64,000 nucleotides of DNA from Gnetum montanum (GCA_015680685.1 MNCI01025533.1:107843-171842); one strand, 5' to 3'; shown: positions 1 to 12,411, numbered from the stretch's first letter. A program made the numbers and translations. The notes: generated by a model from the sequence alone, not told the origin.

Positions 1-979
1 TCTCCGATGAAGAAGATAATATTTTCACCAAGAAGACTGATCACTCCTATTGCCAATGCTCAAAAAATGCCTTATGTCTTTCAAAAGAAGAAAAATCCCC
101 TCTCTCCTCTCTCCTCCTCCACCAACTGGAGTATTTATAAGTTCAGCATCATGTGGGAAGACACAGCCCTAATGACATGTGTCTCGAACTTTCAAAACAC
201 CGTGGACTTGACAATTTTTATGTTAAAGCTCGTCATGATGCATTATGTTTTGGGGGGGTGAAGTACGTTGTAAACCACTCCTGCTGAAGCTGCCTCATGA
301 TTACGCTGTGATACGCTGATAAGTGTATTGTTGCATATGGATAGCAGGTACGTGTCTAGTACTGCCTTAGCTGACTTTACACTGTATTACACTTGTTTAC
401 GCTGCATAGCGTGGCAAAGTGTAATAGAGCATCAAAGTAGTTAACTCAAGCTGCTTTGCACTTATTTACGCTGCAAAGCATAATGGAGCGTAAAAATAGT
501 CAACCTCACAATAAGTTACGCTTGTTTACACTTTGTAGCATAATAAGCGTAAAGTGACCAATCTGCAAAAAAGAAGTCAATCTGCCATGCTCCTTTGGAC
601 TCTGACTTTGACTTCCTCAAAGCTCATTATGCTGCTCTGCATAATGGAGCGTAAATTTAGTCCTAAACAAAAGACTTGGTGGAATATGCGACAAATCGTA
701 GTCCGCTGCTTAGGCCTTAAACTTTGTCGTATTTGTCGAAGTAAGCTACCTTCCAATATCACGCTACATTAAGCAGAATTACGCTGAGCGACATCACGCT
801 ATGTTGCGTAATGTGGCGTAAAGAGAGAAAACAAAACAAAGTTAGAATTTTTAAGAAACTTGGAGACTTGATGTTCCATGCCTCTTTTCCTTTTTCTGTC
901 TTCTGGATTTCTGCTGCAAACTTTTGCCTGAATCATGAATCTTTGCCCTAGGCCAATTCGCAATTTTCACAGTGTTTCA
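1..979 (-). repeat. 3' LTR of element A (left part cut by window edge)
   Basis: Positions 1-979 align almost colinearly with about 33797-34778, the 5' LTR of the same element, with scattered substitutions. The LTR ends in GTGTTTCA on the plus strand (TGAAACAC on the element's strand) and is followed at once by the polypurine tract. A TATA-like TATAAATAC lies on the minus strand at about 130-139. Roughly 600 bp of the LTR lie outside the window. It is rich in short TACGC/GCGTA motifs. Confidence 0.9.
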
Positions 980-996
980 ATGGCCCCTCTTTGTTG
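980..996 (-). other. Polypurine tract of element A
   Basis: On the minus strand this reads CAACAAAGAGGGGCCAT directly before the LTR start TGAAACAC. The same purine-rich sequence precedes the 3' LTRs of B, C and D, as expected for the plus-strand priming site of an LTR retrotransposon. Confidence 0.85.
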
Positions 997-2113
997 ACGT
1001 TTAGAGGGCTTGCATGAAAGATTTCGACAAAGAATACGACACACCGGATGGGTAAAAGTACCAACAGCATCCATCGACGGTTACTCAGGTGTCGCCATGT
1101 CAATCTAGAAGTGCAGAAGTGAGGAAAATTGAAGATAAAACGGTGCAGGAGGGAATGCTTACAAAGGCAAGAAGAGAGAGGTTCGGGGAAGACTCAAGTG
1201 TGTGAGTATGGCTTTTCGCGCATAAGTGATCAAGCCTCCTCCTGCAATTGCATTTTCATGGAGCTATGTCATCATATTGTAGATAAAGGGGCTTGCATGG
1301 ATGAATTGTGTTACGTCTGCACGGCCTGGATGAGTTGTGTTTCATCCATTTTGTCGACTTCCCCTTTTTTTTGTTGCCCACTAGGAGAGTTGCGTTGTAC
1401 TAGTTCATAGACTTGATTGTAATGCAGATGCGGAAAGTGTATGTTGTGTATTCACATTTTGTACAAGGAAAACAGATGGAATGGCCAAGGAGGGGAATAG
1501 GAATAAGAGGTCAGATTATGAGGAAGACAGGGTTGCACTCCTAAGTAAACAGGCTAACCTAAGCAGCCATCTCAAAACACTGTCTGTACTTCACTACTCT
1601 GGTGCATGTACTTTTGAATGACATCCTCGTAGCAAGTAACTGGAAATCAAAAAAGAAAACAGAGGACACCATTACTCAGCCGAATTATCAGAGAAGTTGT
1701 TGAAACAAGTACCGTCCAGGGTGAGAAGGAGTGAGTGGGCCATGGGTAAGGGACCATAGCAAGAGGCTAGGGTCTCAATGTTGATGCTTGGCCCAACATA
1801 TCATTACCAAAAATTAGGCTCATCGCACCCAACTGGTTATGCAAAGAACCAGCTAGGTGAATTTGTGAAGCCAGAGTCTAATAGTGATGATGAGCGGAGA
1901 TCCCCAAGGCCATGGTTAATGGGAACTCCTTGGGGGCTCCAGATGGTAAAACTGACCTCTCAGAGGTGCCACCACTGAAATGGGTGCAATGACAACATCT
2001 CCAAGGGATCAGTAGTATGCCTTTCAGCATATCCAAGGAATCAGCAAAATGCCTACGAGGTAGTGACACTGGGGCTGTCCCAACATCCCACCCCGTTCAT
2101 TTTGTAGCCGCGC
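997..2113 (-). other. 3' non-coding region of element A (between integrase iterons and PPT)
   Basis: There is no convincing coding sequence. It contains paired copies of a GATGAGTTGTGTTACATC-like motif at about 1301-1345, which recur at the same relative place in C and D. At about 1990-2055 there are two copies of a TCCAAGGGATCAG-type motif, also found in D near 56830-56895. Confidence 0.6.
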
Positions 2114-2700
2114 AGAGATGTTTACGCTCTCTTTATTCGTATGTTGGTGGTCTGTAGGTCCCAGTTTTAAGTCCTGGTAGATTGTTGTTGCTAGTTTTAA
2201 GTCCCAGTAGAACATGGTCCCAGTTTAAAGTCTGGGCAGACTGAAAAATGCTAGTTTTACGTCATAGCGGACGGCGATAGAGCTGATTTATGGTCTCAGC
2301 AGACCATGCTGTGGATGTTAGTTTCATGTTGTGACCTAGGGACAAGTCTGTGCTGGTTTTACGTCTCAGCAAACGGATGCTTACCTTTGCCAGCTTTATT
2401 TCATGGCGGACAGCTGGTGCTAGTTTACCATCGTGGCAGACGCGTGCAGGAAATGCTAGTTTTATGTCTTGGTGGACCTATACAACACTACCAGTTTTAA
2501 GTCGTATCGGATAATTACAATTTTCCAGTTTTACATCGTGGTGGACGATCGTTGCTAGTTTAGCATCATGGCGGACGCGTGCAGAAAGTACCAGTTTTAC
2601 GTCATAGCAGACGATCATTGCTAGTTTAACGTCGTGATGGATGCGTGAGGAGAATGTCAATTTTACGTCGTAGCGGACGATTGTTATGCCTGATGTTAAC
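2114..2700 (-). repeat. Array of dyad-symmetric 'TTTAAGTC..GAC' iterons after integrase (element A)
   Basis: About 17-18 imperfect copies of a unit of roughly 30-40 bp, each with AGTTTTA(A/C)(G/C)TC, a short spacer and a GAC-type arm, for example TTTTACGTCGTAGCGGACG, where CGTC pairs with GACG. The array begins just beyond the integrase stop. Equivalent arrays follow the integrase in B (20915-21420), C (36424-36715) and D (57060-57300). Confidence 0.85.
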
Positions 2701-2713
2701 ACTGGATATGCAG

Positions 2714-5700
2714 CTAGATGTAGTACCGCTTCAGGTATATATGGTTCACGGGATTTGATAACTCGTTGTCGTTGATGTCTGCTAGCTTGAATGCACCGTT
2801 GTCATACATGCTGGCTACTAAGAAAGTGCCCTCCCAGTTTGCAGAGAATTTGCCTACTGGTTCGCAAACGGCCTTGAGAACCAAATCTCCTTTCTCGATC
2901 GGATGTTGTTGAAGATTATGATGGTGCTTCTGCCTCTGCTTATCTTGATACTTTTCAATGATATCAAGCGTCTGTATTCGCTTCTCCTCTACTAAGTCCA
3001 AATCCATGATCCGAGACTCGATGTGTTAAGCGTCATTTATAATCATGGAGAGGACCATCCACAGAGAAGGAACTTATAATTTGAGGGGCAGCACTACCTC
3101 AGATCCATAGACTAGGCTATAGGGTGTACTGTCTGTAGCTGTTCTACATGTGGTATGATACGCCCATAGCACGTAGAGGATCTTTTCATGCCATCTTCTT
3201 TTGTTACTGCTGAGCATTTTCTTGAGCAAATTGATAATGAACTTATTCGTTGCTTCATCTTGACCATTCGCTTGCAGGTAATAAGGTGACGAAAAATATT
3301 ATTTGATACCAAGACTATCACAAAAATATTTGGTTTCCACACTACTAAATTGTGGCCCATTGTCGATCACGATAGTCATCGGGAGGCCAAATCTAGTTAC
3401 GATGTTGTCCAAAATGAAATGGAAGACCTGTTGAGATGTGATCTTTCGCAAAGCAATGGCTTCAACCCACTTCGTGAAATATTCAGTAGTGGTGATTATG
3501 AAGTTGTGTCCTGCGGAAGATTTTGGTGTGATAGGCCCTATAATGTCTAATCCCCATCGTTGGAAGGGCCATGTAATCTGACTTGTGTGTAGTTCCGTAG
3601 GCAATACATGTATAAGGTTCGAGTAACGCTAACACGTGTCGCACATTTTAACCTTCATAAGACAGTCTTTTTCCATATACAGCCAATAATACCCTAAGCG
3701 ACATATCTTAGCAGCCATGGCCTATGGGGCTACGTGTCCTCCTCATAGTCCCTCGTGAACTTTGTTGACTATACGTTGTGCTTGGTCTTTGTTAACACAA
3801 GTAAGCAATACTTCATCGAAGGAGCATCTACAAAGGGTACTATCTCCTATGATGATGTATTGCCTAGCTCGCTTGGGAATTGCATCTTTTTGTGTGCATG
3901 TTAGCTCGTGTGGTGGTTCGCCATGCAGGAGGTAAGTTTTAATGTTATGGTACCATTCTAGCGTTTCATCTGTGAGCAGTGAAAATATTTGCATTGTCTA
4001 AATGATAGGATTTGCACACTCTGTCATTAAGAAAGGACAAGTGTCAAATAGGTGCGGCGGCACATTTAATGCTAATGTAGCCAGTGCATCAGCTAGCGTG
4101 TTGTCGTTTCGAGGAACATGTTGGGCATCAGTTACTGTGAACTGCTTCAGAAAATCTTTAGCCATATCGCAGTAGGGCTGTAAATGTATAGCCTTACAGG
4201 CGTAGACTCCTCTAATTTGATTTATAACAAGCATCGAATCGCCCCTAATCGCCAGGTATTGAACGTTAAGCTCTCTGGTTGTTAATAATCCCCTGAGGAG
4301 CCCCTCGTACTCTGCCACGTTGTTCGTATAGGGGAAGGTCAAGTGATAGGCGTGTAGACATACATCCTTAGGTGACAGCGTAATGATCATGGCGACACTG
4401 CCACCTCTAGCGGTTGAAGCTCCATCAAAATGTAATGTTGCTTCGAGGCCTGTTAAAACAGGGCTTATACTATGTATATGTTCATCGGGAAATTCAGGCT
4501 CTATCATCACCTGACTATCAATAGGTGATGTCATTAGTTGGTCAGGTATCGCTTGGCCTTTCGTGGAAGATTGACCAATGTAATGTAGATCAAATTCTAC
4601 CGTGATAGCTTTCCAACGAGCTATCCTACTACTTTCATATAGGTAGTGCGTAATAGCTCTCAGGATGTGATTCTTGCAGATTATATTGACTTTGCTACAG
4701 AAGAGATAGTGTCTACACTTTTTGAGCGTAAACACTAATGCTAAACAATTACGCTCTACTTCATTATACCTCGTTTCATATGCACATAGAGCATGACTCA
4801 AGTAGTAGATGGGTACTTCTAACCCATCACCTCTCTTTTGATAGAGTAATGCAACTAGGGCTACGTCTGAGGTTGCGAGGTAAATGTAGAACGGCTGATC
4901 CCTTTGTGGCAGGAATACTGTTGGCAAGCATTGAAGTTCTTGTTTCAAGCTGTCAAACGCACGCTGACAATCATCTGTCCATTCGAAATGAACCCCCTTT
5001 TTAAGCAGATGCTGCATAGGGTGTAATTGATCTGTTAATATCAAGATGAACCACCTAATAAACTGTAACCGCCCTTGCAACCCGTGTAATTTCTTGAGAT
5101 TTGTAGCGGGTGTCAACTCAACAATGGCCTTGACCTTGTCAGGGTCTACTCATATGCCAGTTTCCAACACCACAAACCCCAGCATGCGCCCAGTTTTGAC
5201 TCTAAATACGCACTTCTTTGGGTTGAGCCGGAGGTCATATTTAGAGCATCTTTTAAGGACTAACTCCAGATCCTCTGAATGATCTTCCGACCTTACAGAC
5301 TTAACAGCTATATCGTCAACATAATCATTTAGTCTTCCTAGGATATAATCACTAAAGATGTACGTCATAGCCCATTGATACATAGCTCTGGAATTTTTTA
5401 AACCAAAAGGCATCATAATGTAACAAAAGGTCCCCCAAGGTGTCATGAATGTTGTTCTCAGTTGGTGTTCTAGGTTGATGTGAATCTAATTATAGCCTGA
5501 AAAGCCATCCATGAAGGATAAAAGTGCATGCCCAACGGTTGTATCTACTAGTTGGTCAATACTCAGTAGCGGAAAATTGTCCTTAATTGTGGCTTTGTTC
5601 AAGTCTCAAAAGTCTATGCAGATGCGTATCCCTCCGGTCTTCTTAGGGACAACTACAATGTTAGATACCCAGTCTGAGTAATCGACCACACAAATGAAAC

Positions 5701-5794
5701 CAGCCTGGTACAGTTTAGTGATCTCATCACGTACTGCTAGCATGATTTATGGCTTCATTTTCCATTATTTTTATCTAATTGCTTTAATATGCGG
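2714..5794 (-). pseudogene. pol: Pol pseudogene of element A: RT (most), RNase H, archaeal-type RNase H, integrase
   Basis: This is the 3' part of A's RT-RH-INT frame; the RT N-terminus is at 23631-24024 beyond B. RT palm: the PWGTFCY and PFGLKN stretch and the catalytic YVDD (about 5314-5329) are visible. Then come the RT-linked RNase H with YYLSHAL and KCRHYLF motifs (5116-4650), the second RNase H with DGAST, EYEGLLRG, RGDS and NDNTLADALA (about 4450-4080), the integrase zinc-binding region (about 3800-3620), the catalytic core with GLDIIGP and IDNGPQF (3604-3299), and a C-terminal region with FSANWEG ending at 2714. Two successive RNase H domains are typical of the Tat clade. Several in-frame stops (for example around 3300, 3740 and 3995) and frameshifts make it inactive. 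Confidence 0.9.
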
Positions 5795-5799
5795 GTCTA
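5795..5799. repeat. Left target-site duplication of element B (GTCTA)
   Basis: GTCTA directly precedes the 5' LTR of B and is repeated directly after its 3' LTR at 23626-23630. Five base pairs is the usual duplication size for Ty3/gypsy integration. The site lies in the RT coding sequence of A. Confidence 0.95.
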
Positions 5800-5929
5800 T
5801 GAAACACCACAAAATTTCGAGCTTGGTACTTCTCCAGCAAGAAGTAGGTCCCTGGGACCCATGGGCAACCACGGCTACATTTGGTATCACACATTGCAAC
5901 TTTGGGGACCAAAACGCTTAGTTTTCACT

Positions 5930-6330
5930 AAGTATGCAGTACCAGCGTATATGCCCAGCGTATACGCCCAACATCAACAGCGTATACGCCCAACACCCAC
6001 AGCGTATATGCCTAGCGTAGACACCCAACTTACACGCCCGATGTACACGCCTCACATGTACACTCGACGGGTACGGCAAATGTTTACGCCCGACATGGAT
6101 CTCCAAAGACAGAATGAGGATAGCATTGAAGAGCAAGAATTGAAGCAAGTCGGCAACCACCAACGTACATGCCTGGCGTATACGCCCAGCCATTGTTGGC
6201 GTATACACTCAGCGTGTACGCCAAGCGTCCATAGCATCTCCACCCAAGTTCACATGCCCTGCACGTCTAGCGTACACGCCTAGCGTGTACGCCGGCCTAA
6301 TGTAGCATATACGCCCGGCGTATACGCCCA
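5930..6330 (+). repeat. Cluster of GCGTATACGCC palindromic repeats in the 5' LTR (U3) of B
   Basis: More than a dozen close copies of (A/G)GCGTATACGCC(C/A), each centred on the palindrome GTATAC, are spaced irregularly through this part of U3. The 3' LTR has the equivalent tract at 22590-22960. The same motif recurs around the 5' end of B's antisense gene at about 16090-16680. Confidence 0.85.
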
Positions 6331-6417
6331 GCAGATGTAATATGTTGTATATTTGTAAATTGTATGCACCCGGTCAACGCGCCACATGTCTCCTAACCCG
6401 AGTCTAGCGTAACAACC

Positions 6418-6429
6418 GGTATAAAAACC
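6418..6429 (+). promoter_or_regulatory. TATA box of the B 5' LTR promoter
   Basis: GGTATAAAAACC lies about 560 bp before the LTR end and is conserved in the 3' LTR at about 23051-23062. It is the best candidate for the sense (gag-pol) promoter; transcription would start a few tens of bases downstream. Confidence 0.7.
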
Positions 6430-6987
6430 CCACTTTTCCACTTCATCGAGGTCGGTTGGGGAAGATCCCAGAGACATTTACGCTACGCACCAGAGCTAAA
6501 ACCCTCTTACGCTGGAAAGCCCTGTACGTCGTGCACACAGTCTCTACGCTCCGCCTACCGTGCGAACCAGCCGAGTCATCCTTACATCCACCGGGGCTTT
6601 TCGTCTGCCTTGTGTTCCATCACAACTGGGTTAGACCGGTCCACTGTAATTTGACTGTGTAATACCATTGTTTACAGTTTATGCTAATTTCTTGCACATT
6701 TTTCTATTTACGCTCGTTCACATTTACGCCCTATTCACATCTGTCACGTTGTTTACGCTCTCGTTTATGCCCGTTTACGCCATTTACGCATAACCCAAAG
6801 TATAGCACTTCGACATACGTGCGGGTAAATGCTTGTCTAATCCGCGTGCAGACCACCCAAGGTACTCTACCTTCATGCATTCCAGCTCGCCCTCAGGCGA
6901 AGGTAGGGTCTTTTGTGCATGCCTTGCGATCCCACGGTCTCTATTTCCTTCCAGCCGGGGACCGACGATTTCGAGCGATATAGAAAT

Positions 6988-7006
6988 TGGCGCTAGAAGG
7001 AGGGCC
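6988..7006 (+). other. Primer-binding site of element B
   Basis: TGGCGCTAGAAGGAGGGCC begins five bases after the LTR. Its complement ends in CCA, as a tRNA 3' end does. The same 19-mer with one or two changes is at the matching place in A (33159-33177, minus) and C (50542-50560, minus). I cannot name the primer tRNA with confidence. Confidence 0.85.
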
Positions 7007-7239
7007 TCCCCAGCGTCTACGCTCACCAACGTTTTCGCTACCCTGTTCCAAATTCTCCGCAAGTCTTTCAGCGTATACGCTGCCAACTTCACGTGGACTA
7101 TCCACAAACTCCAGCATCTATGCAGCCTAGTCTGAAAACTCAGCCTACAAACTGTTCAGCATCTACGCTGCCTAGTGTTTACGCTGTCCCTATTAAAGCT
7201 TAACCGGAACCATACGCTGCATTCTCTACACCAGTACTC

Positions 7240-7560
7240 TATTTTACACCGTGTCTTGTTTTACGCTATCCTGTTTTACGCTGTACTCTATTTTACGCTC
7301 TATCCTGTTTTACGCTGTGCTCTGTCTTACGCTGTGCCTTGCTTTATGCTGTGCTTTGTTTTACACTGTGCTTTATTTTATGCTGTGCTCTGTCTTATGC
7401 TGTGCCTTGTTTTACGCTGTGCTCTGTCTTACGTTGTTCCTTGTTTTATGCTGTGCTTTGTTTTATGCTATCCTCTGTCTTACGCCGTGCCTTGTTTTAC
7501 GCTGTGCTGTCTTACGCTGTGCCTTGTTTTACGCTCTCCTGTTTTACGCTGCACCTTGAA
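7240..7560 (+). repeat. Minisatellite in the leader of element B
   Basis: About 17 tandem imperfect copies of a unit of roughly 18-20 bp, of the type TTGTTTTACGCTGTGCTC / TGTCTTACGCTGTGCC. Open frames across this tract translate into monotonous Leu/Tyr/Cys/Phe repeats and are not genes. It lies in the untranslated leader between PBS and the gag start. Confidence 0.9.
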
Positions 7561-7722
7561 GCTGTGTACGCTGCCTAGCGTATACGCTGCACTGCTTACA
7601 CTGTCTACGCTGACGCTATACGTTGAACGTTGAAGCGTATACACTGCACTTTGCCACTCAATTTACGCAGTACTAAACTAATTTCGCACCTCTACCCCGT
7701 GTGATACTCTCAACCGGTCGTC

Positions 7723-10700
7723 ATGAACCCCGTAAACACCACCGCTGCAACCGCTCAAGTAACCGACGTCGTGGGCACCATGGTTGTCCAACAGCCTGTC
7801 GCGCAACACCCGAGGGTACAACCCATAGCGGGGCCCCGCCGATCCCTAAGGTTACAAGGGAGGAACCGAGCCTCCAACATTATAACCTAGGACCAGTATA
7901 ACTTCATATGTATCAAGATACAGGCCGGCCTGGCTGTGGATCAAGCCGAAATGAAAGTAAAGAGGCAGTTTGAACTCTTTTACAGGGGGGGATGCGAGTT
8001 CATCCCTTCCCCATATGATGTAATCCCCATTCTAGAGCAGTACTCGGAGCTCGTCACACAGCTCCTCCTGCACAAGCGCCACTCGTTGGAGCAGCCTGCG
8101 GTAGACCCCCAACTGGAAGAAGAGGACGAATTCGCTGCCCAACCAGAGCACGAAGACTCCTATCACACCCTCAGTCCGCAAAACCATATCAACCATATTT
8201 TTCATCTAGACACAGGGGAGATCATGCCCCTCCAACCCCTCAGACTCACCCACACACAAATGCCTCCACCGCAAACATCCTCATTTGCTCATTTGCCACC
8301 TCCGATTGACTGGCAATTCAGCACACTTCCTCTCGCTATCATCCCCGATGTAGTAGCCGACCCATCTTCACAAGAACCGCCCCCTCACGATAGCATGGGA
8401 GTAACGCTCCCACCCCGAGTGATAGGGATGCCACACGTGATACCGGCATCCACATCCGCTCACTACATCCCGCACATTCAAATGCATGCAGCCCCCTCGA
8501 CCGCCGTAACCCAACAAGGAGTCCCTTCGTACAACGTGGCCGGGCAATGGCCAACGATGGGTGTGCCGTCACATCAACCCTCCCACCACCACGTGCCACC
8601 CCATACGGTGCCACCGGCACACGCTTCCCCGGTATAGCCGCTGCCACAGCAACAATAGCCTTTCCCCTATAACATGTCGTCCTTAGTGCCACCCGCTGTA
8701 AACTTTCCACAAGCACAACCGCCGACCGCACAACTTTCCATCTTTTAATCCACCGTCCAACAGTCTAACCCGTACAATATACCACAACCCCAAGCTTCCA
8801 TGTTACCAAGTGCCCAAGATTGGGCAGATGCCAAAAAACTGATGCAAGAATTAACTGACGAGGTGAAACGCCTCAAAACAGCCACCGATGGGAAATCGAA
8901 GGTAGTGGACTTCTACCAAGATGACCCCATCAGCTCTTCTGTCCCACCCTTAACCTTACCCAAAGGCGTCTCCTTACCAACACTAACCAAGTATAACGGG
9001 GAGACAGACCCTAATGCACATCTCATAACGTTTAGGCTAGAATGCGCGCTACTCCAGGCATGGCCCTATGCCATTCTCTGAGTGTTCCCCATGTCCCTTG
9101 CAGGGAGAGCACTTGACTAGTATCAGGCCCTACCGAGGAATTCCATCTCCTCATTGGAGGAATTGTTATACTAGTTCGTGACTCGGTTCAAGTACAACTT
9201 GAAACCTGAGGCCACCCTGGACAGCCTCATACAGGTCAAGCAAGCACCACTTGAACCTGTACAGAAATTTATTCAGAGGTGGAGCGCCACCCTTAACGAG
9301 TTGCATGAGCCAATCTCCCAGACCTACTTGCTTACTATTCTGAAAGGGACCATTAATGATTTCTTTAAATCCAAGCTATACTACCTTAACACGCGTAATC
9401 TAAACCAAGCATTTGTACAAATTAAAAACATAGAAGAAGTGGCCCAAAACAGCCATGACCCTGCATACCTAGCCTTTAAGAATCAACACACTAAAAAAGA
9501 TAAAGAGAAGGCTAAGGCAACTATAGCGACGATAGCGGGGACGCAACAACAAAACAAACCGTCGGTAACCCCTACTAACTACAATAAACCAACTCCCACA
9601 ACCGCGCAAGAATCGTCATCGCAACAAAACCCAACAAACCGTACGCGAAATTTCGAGAGGAAAGAACCCTCTCAATACACGCCTCTGCCAATGAAGCCAT
9701 CCCAGCTCTTCGATCAACTTCTAAAGGATGGGCTAATGAAACATAAACAGTTATCCCCTGCGGCCATCCAGAGACACGACCGATTCTGTCAACTCGTACA
9801 GAACCCAAGCCTAGCGACAGCGGATGAGCCTCCCGTACCCAAAGGTTTAAGAATGGATCACTTTTGCGATTACCATCAACGCAACGGGCACAGTATGGAT
9901 TACTGTTTCACCTTGACGCAGGATATTCAACGAATGATCGATGAAGTCTAGATCACTTTTGATGAGGCCAACCCGATCCAACCATAGAATCAAGCCATGG
10001 GGGTGTATAAAGATCCCCTGAACACCAAAGAGGCGCCATACGTCATTAATACAATCTGCTTCGATGATGATTCCGAGATACTCAACATCAACACCGTCTA
10101 CCCCGAGCATAAACAGGAAACACCTAGAAGGCCATTCGTAGTTCAGATTCCTCCCACTGTGTCCACGCCCGTGCCTCAACCACCACGTGCCCCGCAACAA
10201 CCATATGTCATCCGAGTACCCTCAGCCGTACCCATATCCAACATCATGACATGTAAAAAATCATACGTAGTGCACGTCCCTCTCGCCATTCCCTCAAATG
10301 CACCAACCCCTCATACTCGGCCTACCCCTTTCGTAGTCCGAGTACCACCCGCAGTCGCAACAACGGATGTCCAACCTCCACCAAAACCAACCCCGTATGT
10401 CGTCAGGATACCCGAAACTCCTAATGATTACCAAACCTCCACCTCATGAGCGCAAGGCAAACCCAGCCCCTACGTCATTAGGGTCCCTGGCCAGCCTTCT
10501 AACCAATCACAGCCGACTGTACAACCGCAACCCCGCCCAGCTCAATATGTGGTAAAAGTCCCAGGGCAGCCTGAGGTGCCAAGACCAGTCCCACCTCCAT
10601 GCCACACACGAGAACGCCTAGCAGATAGGCTTACGCATGAACATGTGGAGAAGGAACGCCAACGGCTGGTTGTGGGGCCACCTAAGCCCACTCCGCTTAA

Positions 10701-11907
10701 CTCTGTACCCATGTCGTCATCTAACAACCAACTGAACACGGGCAACGAAGGTGAATCATATAAAAAACATGAACCACCTAAAACGACAGTTCTGAATAAG
10801 AATGACAAATCGACAAAACGTGAAATAAAACTGTTGGGCCCAATGGATCCAGTCATCGCTGATAAAAACACTCCCAACAGTAGAGATTTTTCCATCGCCT
10901 TGACATAAGTCACCCAAGCACTGAAACAAAAGAACACTTCACTAAGCTTGTATGACTTGGTGCTAACATCCCAAACACATCGGGAAGCTTTGGTACGTAT
11001 GTTAACGTCAATCCCGGTAAGCGAGGACTTGCCCACAAATGAACCCTACATTCATGCGGTGATGTACTCGCCTCACAGGACAACTCCTAAACCATTAAGC
11101 TTCCATGATGACGCCATCAAGGTAGACAAGAAAACAGGGGAGATAACAACAGCCCCCATGTTCATAACAATACGTATAAACCAGTTCAAAATACATAGGG
11201 TCCACGTAGACGATGGAGCCGCAACAAACGTTGTGTCATACCCCATCATTGAACAATTGGGGCTCACTGAATTAATTAAACCAACCGCAACTACATGTTT
11301 AAAGTCATTCAGCAGGTCACGCATAATGGTAAAAGGTACAATCACCTTCGATTTCATAGCAGGAGACCAATTCCCTACATCCGCCGACTTCCTAGTGGTC
11401 GATGAAATGCTAGGATTCAACCTAATATTGGGAAGACCCTGGTTGGCCCAACTGAGAGCTGTCTCCTCCCCTATACACCAAGAAATTCACTTGCCTTATG
11501 AAGGCGGTGAAATCATAATACACGGGGAAGTAGCTACTCCTATCATTTCATCACACATGGACATGGACCAGAGCTCAAAGGTCGAGCTCGAAAAGCCTAG
11601 CCAAAATGACAAGAATCTGCAACCACCGGTAAGCAGTAAACCTTTAGATGTGGAACAAGAGCCCCCTAAAACGGAAACGCCTGCGTCTGACCCTATACAT
11701 ACGGACTCTCAATTAGAAACTAACATAGAAATCATGCCAACTACTGAAACATCTGAAGACACTAACACAAGAACCACTCCATCAAACGTTCCTTGGACCG
11801 AGTTACCGTTTAACGTAATCAGCGAAGGGGACGCTGAATATAGGATCATACCTGTTGACATATCACCTAACATTAAAAAGAAGAAAATCAAAAAACTATT
11901 ACAATAA
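7723..11907 (+). pseudogene. gag-pro: Gag-protease pseudogene of element B
   Basis: One continuous frame of about 1395 codons from ATG 7723 to TAA 11905-11907, broken only by in-frame stops (about 7887, 8635, 8656, 8746, 9079, 9115, 9172, 9949, 9985, 10447, 10906) and without frameshifts. Most stops are explained by C-to-T or G-to-A changes. Order: an N-terminal region shared with A, a Pro/Gln-rich region, the capsid-type retrotransposon gag domain (about 8960-9520, with TKYNGETDPNAHL and RWSATLNEL), a modified zinc knuckle C-X2-H-X4-H-X4-C (9865-9905), a segment with repeated YVVR(I/V)P-type motifs (10130-10580), and an aspartic protease with VDDGAATNV (11206-11232). The frame ends in a lysine-rich stretch that is similar in A, so this stop may be original. 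Confidence 0.92.
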
Positions 11908-11914
11908 TATCAAC

Positions 11915-12170
11915 ACTCCTAGTCCGAAATGACGTTAAACTATAACATGTCCGAATTGACGTCAAACTACGATAAAACAAAAACAAAAAAAAACACTAAG
12001 CTACACTCCCAGTCCGGAATGACGTTAAACTATCATGTCTGCAAAGACATAAAACTAGCCACGGTCAGCAATGATCGGTCAACCGAAAAATCTATCCGTT
12101 TCCTGATTACACTGGCATCCGAAATGGCCATAAACTAGGCATGGGGCCCAAAATGGCCATAAACTAGCAC
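11915..12170 (+). repeat. Iterons between protease and antisense gene (element B)
   Basis: Six or seven copies of a motif of the type GTCCGAAATGACGTTAAACTA follow the gag-PR stop. They match the class seen after the integrase and before RT. A (28690-28890) and C (45605-45665) have copies at the same relative place. Confidence 0.8.
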
Positions 12171-12411
12171 TTGATTTTTATTTATCTTTTATAATTACAT
12201 TTCCGCATTGCACTTAAAACAGAAAAAGCAAGTCAAAACATTTTACATTTCTGTGTCGTGTTTACAGTTAAACGCAAAATCAACAAAAATTTCTTACATG
12301 CAAGGTTGTGTAATTACAAGTATCAACTGTTTTCGTCCATCTCAAAATTATTTAAGTTACAATTCCCCAAGTCTGAGTCAAAAAAACAACGAAAACCTAA
12401 AAATCAAAACA

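Larger units (their letters stand above)
5800..6982 (+). repeat. 5' LTR of element B
   Basis: 1183 bp, starting TGAAACACC and ending GCGATATA where the 3' LTR has GCGGTACA, so the terminal CA has mutated to TA. It aligns along its whole length with 22446-23625 apart from scattered, mainly transition-type differences and small indels. It contains a tract of CGTATACGCC palindromes and a TATA box at about 6419. Confidence 0.95.

Noticed and set aside
2114-2700. Possible CRISPR-like array (short repeats with unlike spacers); also at 20915-21420 and 59990-60400
   Set aside because: Repeats are imperfect, unit lengths vary, there are no cas genes, and the context is a plant retrotransposon. They are treated as iterons.
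7175-7633. Long open frames in all three plus frames
   Set aside because: They arise from a TTTTACGCTGTGC minisatellite without stops; the translation is a monotonous Leu/Tyr/Cys repeat in the untranslated leader.
8339-8731. Minus-strand open frame of about 130 codons
   Set aside because: Shadow of the Pro/Gln-rich part of gag; no counterpart in A or C.
9847-10200. Minus-strand open frame over the end of gag
   Set aside because: Shadow of the sense frame with its knuckle and repeated YVVRIP segments.
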